From assembly GCA_003820635.1 (NCBI GenBank), contig RPOS01000017.1, positions 1 through 53,443 on the forward strand: a stretch of 53,443 bases of DNA, in the 5' to 3' direction. Under the pieces are notes generated by a model that searched no databases, was not told the origin of the DNA, and saw nothing but the letters and a program-made list of their open reading frames with translations. Shown one piece after another: positions 1 to 8,381 of this stretch. Within the stretch, counting starts at the first letter, position 1, and each line of letters opens with the position of its first letter. The position numbers and the translations under genes are program-made. The stretch comes from Verrucomicrobiaceae bacterium. GTDB lineage: Bacteria; Verrucomicrobiota; Verrucomicrobiae; Verrucomicrobiales; Akkermansiaceae.

Positions 1-135
1 CCAGCGGCGTTTCTCCACCAACTCGCGGTGCATCAGCGCGATTTGTCCGGCCGGACCGCCAAAGCTGAGCAGCCCGATTTTCACCCAGATCAGCAGCGCC
101 TGGCGGAAAGTCGGTGGATCTGGCGGCGGAGTCAT
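1..135 (-). CDS. chrA: Chromate transporter, N-terminal part (cut by window edge)
   Basis: The first 45 codons of a minus-strand gene whose remainder lies beyond the left edge. The translation begins [18 protein letters not shown] and continues [18 protein letters not shown], the FGGP(A/V)GQI signature at the start of CHR-family chromate ion transporters, followed by the usual EKRRW. These are inner-membrane proteins that export chromate in proton-coupled exchange; many environmental homologues have untested substrates. The ATG at 133-135 is the first possible start and leaves a normal short cytoplasmic tail before the first membrane helix. It is co-directional with the gene at 157-933, which lies 21 bases upstream, so the two may share a transcript. 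Family assignment is good; actual chromate transport is inferred. Confidence 0.8.
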   Translation of the reverse strand, partial: MTPPPDPPTFRQALLIWVKIGLLSFGGPAGQIALMHRELVEKRRW

Positions 136-156
136 CAGGAAGTAGGTTGAAGGTGC

Positions 157-933
157 TCAGCCGCCGCGGACAAGAATCTTCTCGCCGCCGAGCCAGCGGC
201 GGATCACCCCGGCATCGGCTGTTAGATTGCCGAGCATCCGCCAGTTCGAGCGTTGCAGCACGAGCGCCTCGTCGCGGCCCTCGTCCACCACGCACCATGG
301 ATTGGAGCCGGAGGCGTGGATGAAACGGAAGCCGCCCTCCGCGCCGGGAATGGCGAAGGCCACATGGGTGTCGAGCCCCACCAGATAGATGCCGGGATCC
401 GCCTTGCCGAGATCGGCGGCGAAGGCGTCGTAGGGTTTTCCCACGCTCAGCGTGCAGGCGTCCTTTTCAAGAAAAGAGCGCAGGATGTTTTCCGCAGGCT
501 GCTTGGCGAGTTGATAGCGGTCCACGCGGAAGCCGGCATCCATCAGCACCGTGGCCACGTAGTAGCCGCAGGCGATGCGCCCGCCGCCGGGCTTTGCGGC
601 GGTGCCGTTGAAGTCATAGGGCGTGCCCAGCCAGCAGCGCATCATGGCCGGCAGCGTTTGTTCGAGAATGATCCGGGCATCGCGCTCCACGGCGGCGCGT
701 TCTTCATCGTTGCGCGCCCGCTGGTGCCGCGCTGCAAGGTCATTGCGCCAGCGTTGCAGCTCGGAAACGAGCACCGCATAGGTCTCCGGATCCGGCTGCG
801 GGGATTTGCGCACAGTCATTTCCACTCCGCCGTCCGCGCTGTGAAACCATGCCGCCAGCGGTGCGCGGAACCACCAAAGCGCCCCGCCGGCCACAGCCGG
901 CAGGACGATGAGCAGCAGCCGCCATCTTCGCAT
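157..933 (-). CDS. Membrane-anchored NlpC/P60-like putative cysteine hydrolase
   Basis: 258 residues. Residues 5-22 form a signal anchor (LLLIVLPAVAGGALWWF), so the rest should lie in the periplasm. About residues 95-210 resemble a distant NlpC/P60-type papain fold: a Cys in IACGYYVATVL (C122), where NlpC proteins have DCSGL, then GLDTHVAFAI (H190) and FRFIHAS (H206), which could supply the catalytic dyad or triad. Family members cut peptidoglycan peptides or related amides; the substrate here is unknown. It lies just upstream of the chromate transporter gene on the same strand and is divergent from nth. A possible promoter at 940-968 would give a nearly leaderless message. The fold assignment rests on motif order only. 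Confidence 0.55.
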   Translation of the reverse strand: MRRWRLLLIVLPAVAGGALWWFRAPLAAWFHSADGGVEMTVRKSPQPDPETYAVLVSELQRWRNDLAARHQRARNDEERAAVERDARIILEQTLPAMMRCWLGTPYDFNGTAAKPGGGRIACGYYVATVLMDAGFRVDRYQLAKQPAENILRSFLEKDACTLSVGKPYDAFAADLGKADPGIYLVGLDTHVAFAIPGAEGGFRFIHASGSNPWCVVDEGRDEALVLQRSNWRMLGNLTADAGVIRRWLGGEKILVRGG

Positions 934-939
934 GGCCGG

Positions 940-968
940 AATCTAGGCTGCGGCCAACCGGGTCACAA
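940..968 (-). promoter_or_regulatory. Candidate promoter for the NlpC/P60-like gene
   Basis: Read on the minus strand: TTGTGA (963-968), a 17-base spacer, then TAGATT (940-945). The -10 box ends only 7 bases before the ATG at 931-933, so a transcript starting at the normal distance would have almost no leader. Seen by eye; no other support. Confidence 0.25.
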
Positions 969-1048
969 GCCCGCTGCAAAGCCCGATGCGATCTCTTCTC
1001 CGCGAGTTCTCCCTTTTCACGCTTACCACCGCGCGGAACACTACCGCC

Positions 1049-1669
1049 ATGCTCAAGCAAGAACGCGCCCGCCACCTGCTGCGCCGCCTCAACGAACTCT
1101 ATCCGGAAACGCCGGTCCCGCTCGATCACAAGGACGCCTACACGCTGCTCATCGCCGTGCTGCTCTCCGCCCAATGCACCGATGTCCGCGTCAACCAGGT
1201 GACGCCCGCCCTGTTCGCACTGGCCGACAACCCGCGCAACATGATGAAAGTGCCGGTGGAGGAAATCCGCGCCATCATCCGGCCATGCGGTCTCTCGCCG
1301 CGCAAGTCCGCCGCGATTTCCGAGCTCTCCAAAATCCTCGTCGAGCAACACGGCGGCGAGGTGCCCGCGGATTTCGCGGCGCTTGAAGCGCTGCCCGGCG
1401 TCGGCCACAAGACCGCCTCCGTGGTGATGGCACAGGCCTTCGGCGTTCCCGCATTTCCGGTGGACACGCACATCCACCGCCTCGCCACCCGTTGGAAACT
1501 CACCTCCGGAAAAAACGTCGAACAAACCGAGCGCGACCTGAAGAAACTCTTCCCCCGCGAGTCATGGAACCGCCTCCACCTCCAGATCATCTTCTACGGC
1601 CGCGAACATTGCACTGCCCGCGGCTGCGATGGAAAATCGTGTTTGCTGTGCAGAGAGTTGTTTGGGTGA
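1049..1669 (+). CDS. nth: Endonuclease III (base-excision repair DNA glycosylase/AP lyase)
   Basis: 206 residues from the ATG at 1049; an in-frame ATG at 986 would add 21 residues unlike the family. It removes oxidised pyrimidines and nicks the abasic site. The helix-hairpin-helix LPGVGHKTA carries the catalytic lysine (K121) and VDTHIHRLA the catalytic aspartate (D139), equivalent to K120 and D138 of the E. coli enzyme. LLSAQCTD near residue 40 is also typical. The C-terminal cluster ligands are odd: C188, C193, C198 and C201 give C-x4-C-x4-C-x2-C, whereas the classical [4Fe-4S] loop is C-x6-C-x2-C-x5-C. The protein ends five residues after the last cysteine. Function is confident; the cluster geometry deserves a look. 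Confidence 0.93.
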   Translation: MLKQERARHLLRRLNELYPETPVPLDHKDAYTLLIAVLLSAQCTDVRVNQVTPALFALADNPRNMMKVPVEEIRAIIRPCGLSPRKSAAISELSKILVEQHGGEVPADFAALEALPGVGHKTASVVMAQAFGVPAFPVDTHIHRLATRWKLTSGKNVEQTERDLKKLFPRESWNRLHLQIIFYGREHCTARGCDGKSCLLCRELFG

Positions 1670-1804
1670 GGGGGGCGCGAAATGGCGATGCACTTCATTT
1701 TGGAAAAAACATCCGACGAAATGTGCTATTCGGACAGCGCATGATCCACGGTTTTTGGATTGAACGTGCGTGACTCGCGCGCCGGGCGGTTCCATCTTGC
1801 GCGC

Positions 1805-2596
1805 GTGCCGGATTCCATTCCACACCGTTTCGGCGGCATCGCGCGGCTTTATGGCCATGCGGCGCTGGAGCGTTTTCTAACAGCCCGGGTGGCGGTGATC
1901 GGCGTCGGCGGCGTGGGCTCGTGGGCGGTCGAGTCGCTTGCCCGCTCGGGCATCGGCAAGCTCACGCTGGTGGACTTGGATGAAATCTGCGTGACGAATG
2001 TGAACCGGCAATTGCACGCGATGGACGGCCAGATCGGCCGCCAGAAGACGGAGGCCATGGCGGAGCGCGCGCGCGCCATCCATCCGGCGGCGGATGTCAC
2101 GATCGTGCCGAAGTTTTTCAACGAGCAATCCGCAGCGGAAATCCTCGCCGCGGGATTCGATGCGGTGATCGACGCCATCGACAGCACCAAACACAAGGCG
2201 CTGCTGCTGGCCACTTGCCGCGAGCGCGGGATTTTCACCGTCACCTGCGGCGGCGCGGGCGGGCGGCGCGATTCCACACGCATCCGCGTGGCGGACCTGG
2301 CCTACAGCGGCAAGGATCCGCTGCTGCACCAACTCCGCCGCAGCCTGCGCCATGACCACGGGTTTCCAAAAACGCCGATGGGCCGGAAACCCGATCCGCT
2401 GGGCATCGATGCGGTGTTTTCCGACGAGCCGCCGCTTTTCCTCCAGTGCGACGGCGGCGTTTCCACAGAGCGCCCGGAAACCGGTGGCCAACGGCTGGGC
2501 TGCGACGCCGGACTCGGCAGCGTCACGCACGTGACTGCTGCCTTCGGCATGGTCGCCGCCGGCCGCGTGCTGGAGCATCTCGCCGCCCGCGGGTGA
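1805..2596 (+). CDS. tcdA: tRNA threonylcarbamoyladenosine dehydratase (E1-like, TcdA/CsdL)
   Basis: 263 residues from the GTG at 1805 (starting VPDSIPHRFGG); a TTG at 1760 would extend it by 15 residues. The start fits because family members begin a few residues before RFGGxxRLYG, seen here as RFGGIARLYG. The ThiF/E1 nucleotide-binding core is clear: VIGVGGVGSWAVESLARSG, then LVDLDEICVTNVNRQ with the adenylate-contacting Asp/Asn/Arg, and DAIDSTKHKALL. The enzyme uses ATP to cyclise t6A at tRNA position 37 to the ct6A hydantoin. It is probably expressed independently, with about 135 bases separating it from nth. A TGTTAG-type hexamer near 1877 encodes Leu-Thr in the sequence FLTAR. Confidence 0.9.
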   Translation: MPDSIPHRFGGIARLYGHAALERFLTARVAVIGVGGVGSWAVESLARSGIGKLTLVDLDEICVTNVNRQLHAMDGQIGRQKTEAMAERARAIHPAADVTIVPKFFNEQSAAEILAAGFDAVIDAIDSTKHKALLLATCRERGIFTVTCGGAGGRRDSTRIRVADLAYSGKDPLLHQLRRSLRHDHGFPKTPMGRKPDPLGIDAVFSDEPPLFLQCDGGVSTERPETGGQRLGCDAGLGSVTHVTAAFGMVAAGRVLEHLAARG

Positions 2597-3472
2597 TCAC
2601 GCCTTGCGGATTTCCGGCGCGGCGAGCAGACCGGCGGGAATCAACTGATAACTGTCAGTCCATTGGTCGCCCTCGTGCAGCGCGTCCGCGGGAAGCGGCA
2701 CGCGGCGGAAGCAGGGATCGATGAACCAGCCGTGGTCGGTGCTTGCCACCGGGCGTCCGTTCACGGCGATGCGGTTTTTCGCGGGTTGTTCGAGCAACAG
2801 CTCGACCGGGTTTTCCGGCAGGCGGGCGATCTGGAAGGTGAAGCGCAATTGCACGCGCGCCGACGGGCCGTCAGCGGCAATTTTCGAGGCCCATGGCTGG
2901 ACCATTTGCCCGGAGCGCGCGGGCACGCGGTGATGCTCGGCGAGCGCTTTTTCAATGCGCAGGATTTCCACTTCCGGCTGGCATTCGCCATCGCCCACCC
3001 GCCATGCGGCGAAGTCCAGCACGCAGACGTTGGGTTCATCCAGTTCGTAACCGAACGGCTCCGCAAGCGGCTGCGGCTGTGAAACTGTTAGAACGGAGCG
3101 CGCGGGAAGTCCGGCGGGCGCATGCGTGGTGCCGCGGATGGTCTCCATGTCGTTGACGATGACCGTGCGATAAGCCATCTCCCCGGGTTGGAGCGCAGCT
3201 CCCTCGATGGAGCCGAAGCGTGCGAGATGGCCCTCGTCATAGAGCCATGCTTCCAGGCCGAGCCGCTCGGCCTCGTCGGCGCAGGTGTTGATCAGCTCGA
3301 ACCATTCCTCGCCGAGATATTCGGTGGCCAGGCCGGTGCGTGAGTGCATGCACACGCCGCTCATGCCCATTTCCTTGAAGACGGGCAGCTGGCGCAGCAG
3401 TTCGTCTTTTTCCAGTTTGGCGTTCATGAGCCAAACGCCAGTTATCAGCACATTCCGGCCAAGGCACGTCAT
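2597..3472 (-). pseudogene. In-frame deleted relic of a large glycoside-hydrolase-like gene
   Basis: An open frame of 291 codons, but it looks like pieces of a much larger enzyme (usually more than 900 residues in this type) joined together. The N-terminal piece (NAKLEKDELLRQLPVFKEMG, then GVCMHSRTGLATEYLGEEWF and AWLYDE) resembles the start of the TIM-barrel domain in GH106-like glycosidases common in Verrucomicrobia and Planctomycetes. It then jumps to a middle piece (NVCVLDFAAWRV, MVQPWASK, IAVNGRP, GWFIDPCFRRVPLPADALHEG) and straight to a terminal piece (TDSYQLIPAGLLAAPEIR). The catalytic barrel and most of the sandwich domains are absent. It could still be translated; the ATG at 3427 or 3472 would serve. 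The family name is from memory and moderately sure. Confidence 0.55.
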
Positions 3473-5205
3473 CGCTCTGGAAACTCAAGTTCCGCAGCGG
3501 CATTCGCGCCCAAATCCTCCGCCAGCTCGGCGTAAAGACGAACGAAATCGGCACGCGCGGTGCGCACGCCCACCCGCACATGGGAGTTCTCGCCACGGGC
3601 GAGATTCCGCAGCGAGAGGACGACGGCACGCGCACGCTCTAACAAATCAAGATCGGTCTTTTCCGCATATCGCTCCATCCGATCGATGCCGGGGCGGCAC
3701 AGATCATGGGTTTCGCCGAGTTTCTTGATCTCCTCATCGGAAAAATCCTCTCCGGAGTGCCCGGCGATCCACGCCATGGGCGAGGTGGCGCGGCGGAGCT
3801 CTGCGGCGAGCACTTCCCGCTTCACCAGCGTGGGGCGGGTGTCCTTTGCCTGCGCGAGCAACATCGCGGCCGATGCGTGAAAAGGAGCGGACTCCGCGAG
3901 CTCCTCGAGGCGCTGAACTACAAAGCGGTTTTCGAGATAAGAGCTGACGTCCTGCGTGCCCACGCGCTCGCGGATTTCGCGGAATTTCTCCATGGCCACC
4001 GCCACCTCACCGTCCGGAGTTTTGGCGCTCAGATCGAGCAACTGCCGGAAGTCCTCGGCCAGCAGCACTTCGTAGCCCATGAAAAACCCGGGGTTTTCCA
4101 TGGCGAGAAGCGAGGGCAGCCAGTCCGCGGCGGCGGCGGGCAGTATCAAGCGGCGGCCCTTGCCGGTGTAGAGGGCCTGGAGTTCATCCCAAAATTCCGC
4201 GGATGGATCGAAGGCCCCGGACTCGTCCACTTGGCCGATGATGTAGGCTTCCGGCTCACGGCCGGTGACTGCGGCGCTCGCCAGAACCGCGGCGGCCGCA
4301 GTGCACGATTGGCGCATGCCGGATGGGGGCGCTTGTTCGTATTCCCTGCAGGCGATCTGGACGCGCACACCATGCGGCACTGGATCGTTTTGCGCGGCCA
4401 GCAAATTTTCCAACATCCGGGCCTGCGGGGCGAGCTGGCTTTCCATTTCTCCAGAGCCCAGCACGATGGAAAACGCGGCGTTCTCGTCCTTGGTCGCGGT
4501 CATGCGGAGCAAGGCCGGGCCAAGCTCCCACCCGGCACGCTCGTCCTTGATCGGCTTGCACCACAACACGGTGCGCACCCGGGCTTTTTCGAGTGGAATT
4601 CCACCCTCTGCGGCAGGCCGGATTTCCATGCCATCCCCGGCAGTGGTCCGCAGCGCGCCGTAGGCTTCAAGGCCCGGAATCCATCCGGCCCAAGCGCCCT
4701 TCTCGCCGGCCTCGCGCCAGGCCGCCGCCTGCGGGTGCTTGGGATCGGAAATCACCAGCACATCCTTGAGGCAGTTTGCCAGCGCCTGCCCGTCCTGGCC
4801 GGCCTCCGGTGTTTCCAGCCATGCGACGAGTTGCCAGGTTTTCGCCAGGCCATTGCGCAGCTTGACGGCATCCGCTTGCGGCTTGTGACGACCTTTCTGA
4901 TAGATCGCGAGCAACTCGCGCGCCCGTGCGTTCGCCGGGTCCAGCACGAGCGCGAGCGCCAGCATCCGGGCGGCGGTCTGGCGCTGTGCCGGAGCCTTGC
5001 CGGGCAAGGCGCGGGCCAGCATTTCCAAATTTTGCGAAAGCCCGGCCATGGCATCCACATTGAGCGGTATCCGGTCCCGGCGGAACGCCACCGGCCCCAG
5101 CGCCGGCGCCGCGAAATCCCCGGCGCACACGCACAAGGCCATGCCCGCGAGCAAGCCTGCGATCCTTGGCCATAGCCGTCCTCCTTTTGAAACCATCCTG
5201 CCCAT
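3469..5205 (-). CDS. Exported protein with a degenerate Lon (S16)-type domain
   Basis: 578 residues with a signal sequence (GLLAGMALCVCAGDFA, about residues 17-32) and no AAA+ ATPase part. Residues about 290-390 align by hand with the Lon proteolytic domain: S300 in PSGMRQSCTAAAAVLAS sits exactly where Lon has its nucleophile (14 residues before the conserved TG), and GQVDESGAFDPSAEF matches the GEIxxxGxVxPxGG strand. At the position of the catalytic lysine (15 residues before the final Pro of the IP strand) there is E341 instead. An alpha-helical repeat-like N-terminal half precedes it. The gene overlaps the glycosidase relic by 4 bases. Either a dead protease fold used for binding or a protease with altered chemistry. 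Function unknown. Confidence 0.6.
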   Translation of the reverse strand: MGRMVSKGGRLWPRIAGLLAGMALCVCAGDFAAPALGPVAFRRDRIPLNVDAMAGLSQNLEMLARALPGKAPAQRQTAARMLALALVLDPANARARELLAIYQKGRHKPQADAVKLRNGLAKTWQLVAWLETPEAGQDGQALANCLKDVLVISDPKHPQAAAWREAGEKGAWAGWIPGLEAYGALRTTAGDGMEIRPAAEGGIPLEKARVRTVLWCKPIKDERAGWELGPALLRMTATKDENAAFSIVLGSGEMESQLAPQARMLENLLAAQNDPVPHGVRVQIACREYEQAPPSGMRQSCTAAAAVLASAAVTGREPEAYIIGQVDESGAFDPSAEFWDELQALYTGKGRRLILPAAAADWLPSLLAMENPGFFMGYEVLLAEDFRQLLDLSAKTPDGEVAVAMEKFREIRERVGTQDVSSYLENRFVVQRLEELAESAPFHASAAMLLAQAKDTRPTLVKREVLAAELRRATSPMAWIAGHSGEDFSDEEIKKLGETHDLCRPGIDRMERYAEKTDLDLLERARAVVLSLRNLARGENSHVRVGVRTARADFVRLYAELAEDLGANAAAELEFPER

Positions 5206-5275
5206 CCTCTGCGGATTTTACGCTCCGCCACAAGCCGACATTGCAGAGCCAGCCATCTTCCGCAAGATTCCCGCC

Positions 5276-5686
5276 ATGCCAGTCCCGCCACCCAGCCTGG
5301 AAACCCGCGAGGAAGTCATGTTTTTCGACACCGATTGCGGCGGCGTCGTCCACAACCTCGCCTACCTCCGCATGATCGAAACCTGCCGCACCCGCCTCGC
5401 CGCGCTGATGGGCATGGACCTGCGCGGCATGTCCGGCACCCAGGTCTTCCCGGTCGTCACCCGCACCGAGATCGACTACAAGCGCCCGGCAAAACTCGGC
5501 GACTGGCTCGTCATCCGCGGCCGCCTTGACGAACTCGCCCGCGCCCGTTTCTGGTGCGCCTTCGAGATGGTCCGCGAGTCCGACGGCACCACTCTCGTCA
5601 CCGCCCGCCAAGCGCTCGCCCTCGTCGCCATGCCCGAGGGCAAACCACTCCGTCTCCCCGCCGAATGGGCGGAAAAATGGGGCTGA
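5276..5686 (+). CDS. ybgC: YbgC/4-hydroxybenzoyl-CoA thioesterase family acyl-CoA thioesterase
   Basis: 136 residues, a single hot-dog fold. The hallmark FFDTDCGGVVHNLAYLRMIE holds the catalytic Asp (DTDxxGVVHN) near residue 19. Downstream ITEID-type strands (RTEIDYKRPAKLGDWLVI) and the ARQALALVAM strand are typical. These enzymes hydrolyse short-chain or phospholipid-linked acyl-CoA or acyl-ACP; in many bacteria they sit with tol-pal, which is not the case here. The ATG at 5276 is chosen because it precedes the fold by about ten residues; longer starts run into the divergent gene. Family is sure; the substrate is unknown and the symbol is by resemblance. Confidence 0.82.
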   Translation: MPVPPPSLETREEVMFFDTDCGGVVHNLAYLRMIETCRTRLAALMGMDLRGMSGTQVFPVVTRTEIDYKRPAKLGDWLVIRGRLDELARARFWCAFEMVRESDGTTLVTARQALALVAMPEGKPLRLPAEWAEKWG

Positions 5687-5757
5687 GGCGTGATTAGCCC
5701 CGCCAATCTTGCCAAAGCATGAAAGGTGGCGCCTGGCTTCACCTTCGTTTGCAAGAC

Positions 5758-6174
5758 ATGACTGAGACATTCAAAAAGGCGCTGGTATGGCTGTTGCTGC
5801 TCTCCAGCGCGGCGGTGCGCGCGGCGGAAGAACCCGGCCTGAAATTGATTCCACAGCCGAAGACGATCCTGGCCGCCCCGGGAGATTGCCTCTTGGGGCC
5901 GGAGCCCGAAATCGTGATCGAGGCCCCCGTTTTGAAAAACTAAGCGGATGTCCTGGCCGAGAATCTCGCGCCCCGCCTCGCCCACCTGAAACTCCCGGCG
6001 CGGCTCAAGATCGTGCTGGCGCTCACACCCGCCATCCCCGGCGCGCCTGCCGAAACAGTGCAAGCCTACCGACTGACAAGCGGAGCCGATGGCATCCGCA
6101 TCGAAGGCGTGGACGCGGCGGGCGTCTTTCACGGCACGTGCACCTTGCTTCAGATCATCGATAATCAGCGCGCC
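5758..6174 (+). pseudogene. Broken GH20 beta-N-acetylhexosaminidase gene (N-terminal fragment)
   Basis: The ATG at 5758 starts a normal signal peptide (MTETFKKALVWLLLLSSAA) and the beginning of a mature GH20 enzyme (LKLIPQPKTILAAPGDCLL). A TAA at 5941-5943 interrupts the frame, but the same frame continues sensibly afterwards: ADVLAENLAPRLAHL, then AYRLTSGADGIRIEGVDAAG and VFHGTCTLLQII, the classical end of the GH20 N-terminal domain (normally GVFYGxxTLxQL). After about 6170 the similarity stops; the whole catalytic barrel is missing. So there is both a nonsense mutation and a 3' truncation. In life it would have trimmed terminal GlcNAc/GalNAc from chitin, mucin or peptidoglycan fragments. 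Confidence 0.75.
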
Positions 6175-6399
6175 CCCAGCCGGATGCCGGTGTCATCCTT
6201 TTTGAGTCAACGTCCTTCTCCATCCGCCCCTGGCCAACCCGTACCGGTGTCAAAACTTTTGCGGCGCCGCGTGATCGTATTGCAGTGACCAAAAACCTTG
6301 CGGCGTCTGCGGCTGGCTGGCTAGCTTCCGCCCGGTCATGCCGTGATGCTCTTGCAGATCCCGGCTTGGTTTCGCGGCGGAATCCCTCCAGCTTGAGAT

Positions 6400-7680
6400 A
6401 TGCAATCCATGCCCGGCTCTACTTCTTCGCCTGATGTCGGCACTGCGGACTGGGACGTCATCGTGATCGGCGGCGGGCCTGCGGGATCGACCGCCGCCAC
6501 CACGCTTGCCCGCGCCGGGCGGCGGGTGCTGGTGCTGGAAAAGGCCAGGTTCCCGCGCTTCCACATCGGCGAGTCGCTGCTGCCCTACAACCGCGCGATC
6601 TTCGAGGAACTCGGCGTGTGGCCGGAAATCTCCGCCGCGGGCTTCATGGTGAAACGCGGCGCGCAGTTCTGGATGGGCGACGGATCGCGCCACAACCGTC
6701 TGGATTTTTCCAAGGGCAGCTTCACCGAGTTTCCCGAGTCGATCCAGGTGGAGCGCTCCAAGTTCGATCAAATCCTGCTCGATCACTCGCGCGGCAGCGG
6801 TGCCGCGGTCCGCGAGGAATGCCTCGTGCTGCGGCATCAGGCGGATGACACCGGCGTCAGCGTGACCTTCCGCGATGCGGCGGGCGGGGAGCAGACGGCG
6901 CGCGCCGCGTTTCTGATCGATGCGAGCGGGCTCGGCAATCTAACAGGAGAGCGCGAGTATTACTCCGGCCACAAGAAGATCGCCATCTACAGCCACTTCA
7001 CCGGAGTCGCCATGCCGCAGGACGGGGAAAAGGGCGACATCGTCATCGTGCGCAGGCATAACTCCTGGTTCTGGCTGATTCCCCTGGATGACACGAAAAC
7101 CAGCGTGGGCCTGGTGATGGACCGCGCGGATTTCCAGGCGCTCGGGAAAAAACCGGAACAGGTCTTCGAGGACGCGGTGCGTTCGACCAAGGCGGTGGCG
7201 GATCGTTTCCACAACGCGGAGGCGCTCGCCGCGCCGCAGGTGGCGGTGGATTTCTCCTACCGGAACAAGTCGCTTGTTTCACCCCGCGTCGTGCGGGTGG
7301 GCGATGCGGCGGGCTTCATCGATCCGGTCTTCTCCAGCGGCGTGATGCTCGCCATGAGCAGCGGCCGCGACGGCGCGCGGGTGGTGGATGAGGCGCTGGC
7401 CGCCGGCAAGGCGATGACCTCCGCGATGCGCCGCTACGAACAACAGACGTGGAAAAACGTCGGGCTCTACTGGCGCTTCATCGAGAACTTCTATCAACTC
7501 CATTTCGCGCAACTGTTTTTCCAACCCGTGAACAAGCACCGCATGGTCTGCGCGATCAACTCCGTGCTCGCCGGCCGCACCGCGCTCACCTTCGCCATCC
7601 GCTGGCGGCTGCATGTCTTCTTCCTCCTCGCCTGGCTCAACCGCCACGTGCCGGTGGTGAAACGCATCCCGATCGGCTGA
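6400..7680 (+). CDS. FAD-dependent halogenase-like oxidoreductase
   Basis: 426 residues. The N-terminal Rossmann motif VIGGGPAGSTAATTLARAG and LEKARFPRFHIGESLLP (about residues 47-63) are typical of the tryptophan-halogenase/geranylgeranyl-reductase superfamily. WFWLIPLDD near residue 225 matches the WxWxIP motif used to place flavin-dependent halogenases. RVGDAAGFIDPVFSSGVMLAM is the second FAD-binding motif. The C-terminal tail (LLAWLNRHVPVVKRIPIG) is hydrophobic and may be membrane-associated. Halogenases form hypohalous acid at FAD and pass it along a tunnel to an aromatic substrate; some relatives with these motifs are only reductases or hydroxylases. No biosynthetic cluster surrounds it, although an EboD-like gene lies 0.7 kb away. 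The ATG at 6400 or 6409 could start it. Confidence 0.7.
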   Translation: MQSMPGSTSSPDVGTADWDVIVIGGGPAGSTAATTLARAGRRVLVLEKARFPRFHIGESLLPYNRAIFEELGVWPEISAAGFMVKRGAQFWMGDGSRHNRLDFSKGSFTEFPESIQVERSKFDQILLDHSRGSGAAVREECLVLRHQADDTGVSVTFRDAAGGEQTARAAFLIDASGLGNLTGEREYYSGHKKIAIYSHFTGVAMPQDGEKGDIVIVRRHNSWFWLIPLDDTKTSVGLVMDRADFQALGKKPEQVFEDAVRSTKAVADRFHNAEALAAPQVAVDFSYRNKSLVSPRVVRVGDAAGFIDPVFSSGVMLAMSSGRDGARVVDEALAAGKAMTSAMRRYEQQTWKNVGLYWRFIENFYQLHFAQLFFQPVNKHRMVCAINSVLAGRTALTFAIRWRLHVFFLLAWLNRHVPVVKRIPIG

Positions 7681-7700
7681 AACGCGGCCATGCAGTGGAA

Positions 7701-7770
7701 AATCCCTGACGGGATTCCAGAAATTTCGCGCCCCTGCCGGGATCAGATCGAGCGCCGCAATCGCGGCTCC
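7701..7770. repeat. Two hairpins, one REP-like, between convergent genes
   Basis: AATCCCTGACGGGATT (7701-7716) is a perfect 6-base-arm hairpin. GAGCGCCGCAATCGCGGCTC (from 7750) has GCCGC/GCGGC arms around AATC and begins with the GAGCGCCG flank also seen in the element inside malQ. They lie between the convergent flavoprotein and Nudix genes and could act as a bidirectional terminator even though no T tract follows. Confidence 0.4.
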
Positions 7771-7798
7771 AATTTCAGCGGCATGGATATGGCACGCG

Positions 7799-8317
7799 TC
7801 ATTTCCCCGCCAGCCACAGGCAGGCGTGGATTTTGTAATCGACGATTTTTCCGGCGTTTTCCTGCTCGCGCAGCCAGCCGCGCAGATTGGCAAGCGGCAC
7901 ATGGTGGACGGTGATTTTTTCCCCGGCCACGCCGCCGCCTTGGTGTTCGCGCACCAGCTCGGTGGCGTGGAACAGGTGGATGAGCTCGGAGGTCATGCCC
8001 GCGGAAGTGGGCGTTTCGATGAGCTTGGTGATCTTCCCGGCGCGGTAGCCGGTTTCCTCTAACAACTCGCGGGCGGCGGTTTCGTCCAGCGACTCGCCGA
8101 GGTGTTCCTTCTCATCGCCGACGATGCCCGCGGGAATCTCGATGACGGGTGCCTGCACCGGGATGCGGAATTGCTCCACAAGCACGATTTCATCCCCGGG
8201 CGTGATGGCGAGGATGCCGACGCCGGAATTCGAATGCGGGCGGCGGACGAAATCCCAGTGGCCGATGCGTTCGAGGCGCAGCCAGCGGGTTTCAAAAAGC
8301 ATTTCGGGAGCGGACAT
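7799..8317 (-). CDS. Nudix hydrolase, ADP-ribose pyrophosphatase type
   Basis: 172 residues. EQFRIPVQAPVIEIPAGIVGD leads into the Nudix helix TAARELLEETGY (REUxEExGU), with metal-binding glutamates. Compared with the plain Gx5Ex7REUxEExGU box, the loop between the first Gly and the first Glu is five residues longer (GIVGDEKEHLGES), as in some ADP-sugar pyrophosphatases. Expected reaction: ADP-ribose to AMP and ribose 5-phosphate, a cytosolic house-cleaning step. The start ATG (8315-8317) is adjacent to the divergent EboD-like gene, so control regions are squeezed into about 65 bases. A TGTTAG hexamer near 8059 encodes the Leu-Leu of the Nudix helix. Confidence 0.85.
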   Translation of the reverse strand: MSAPEMLFETRWLRLERIGHWDFVRRPHSNSGVGILAITPGDEIVLVEQFRIPVQAPVIEIPAGIVGDEKEHLGESLDETAARELLEETGYRAGKITKLIETPTSAGMTSELIHLFHATELVREHQGGGVAGEKITVHHVPLANLRGWLREQENAGKIVDYKIHACLWLAGK

Positions 8318-8381
8318 GGGCGGGGCGGTTCAAGAAACACTGGCACGCGGCCTTGAAGCCGGATACTTCCGGCGCGCGCTG

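Noticed and set aside
1698..1735. TCCGA/TCGGA dyad before tcdA, considered as an operator.
   Set aside because: Arms of five bases with a long spacer occur by chance at this base composition; no partner regulator is near.
3706..5175. A 489-codon open frame antisense to the Lon-like protein.
   Set aside because: Low-complexity His/Gly/Arg-rich translation with no family resemblance; the opposite strand has a signal peptide and a recognisable domain.
6186..6262. CCGGTGTCA sequence repeated twice downstream of the GH20 fragment.
   Set aside because: Only nine to ten bases match; not enough to define an insertion footprint.
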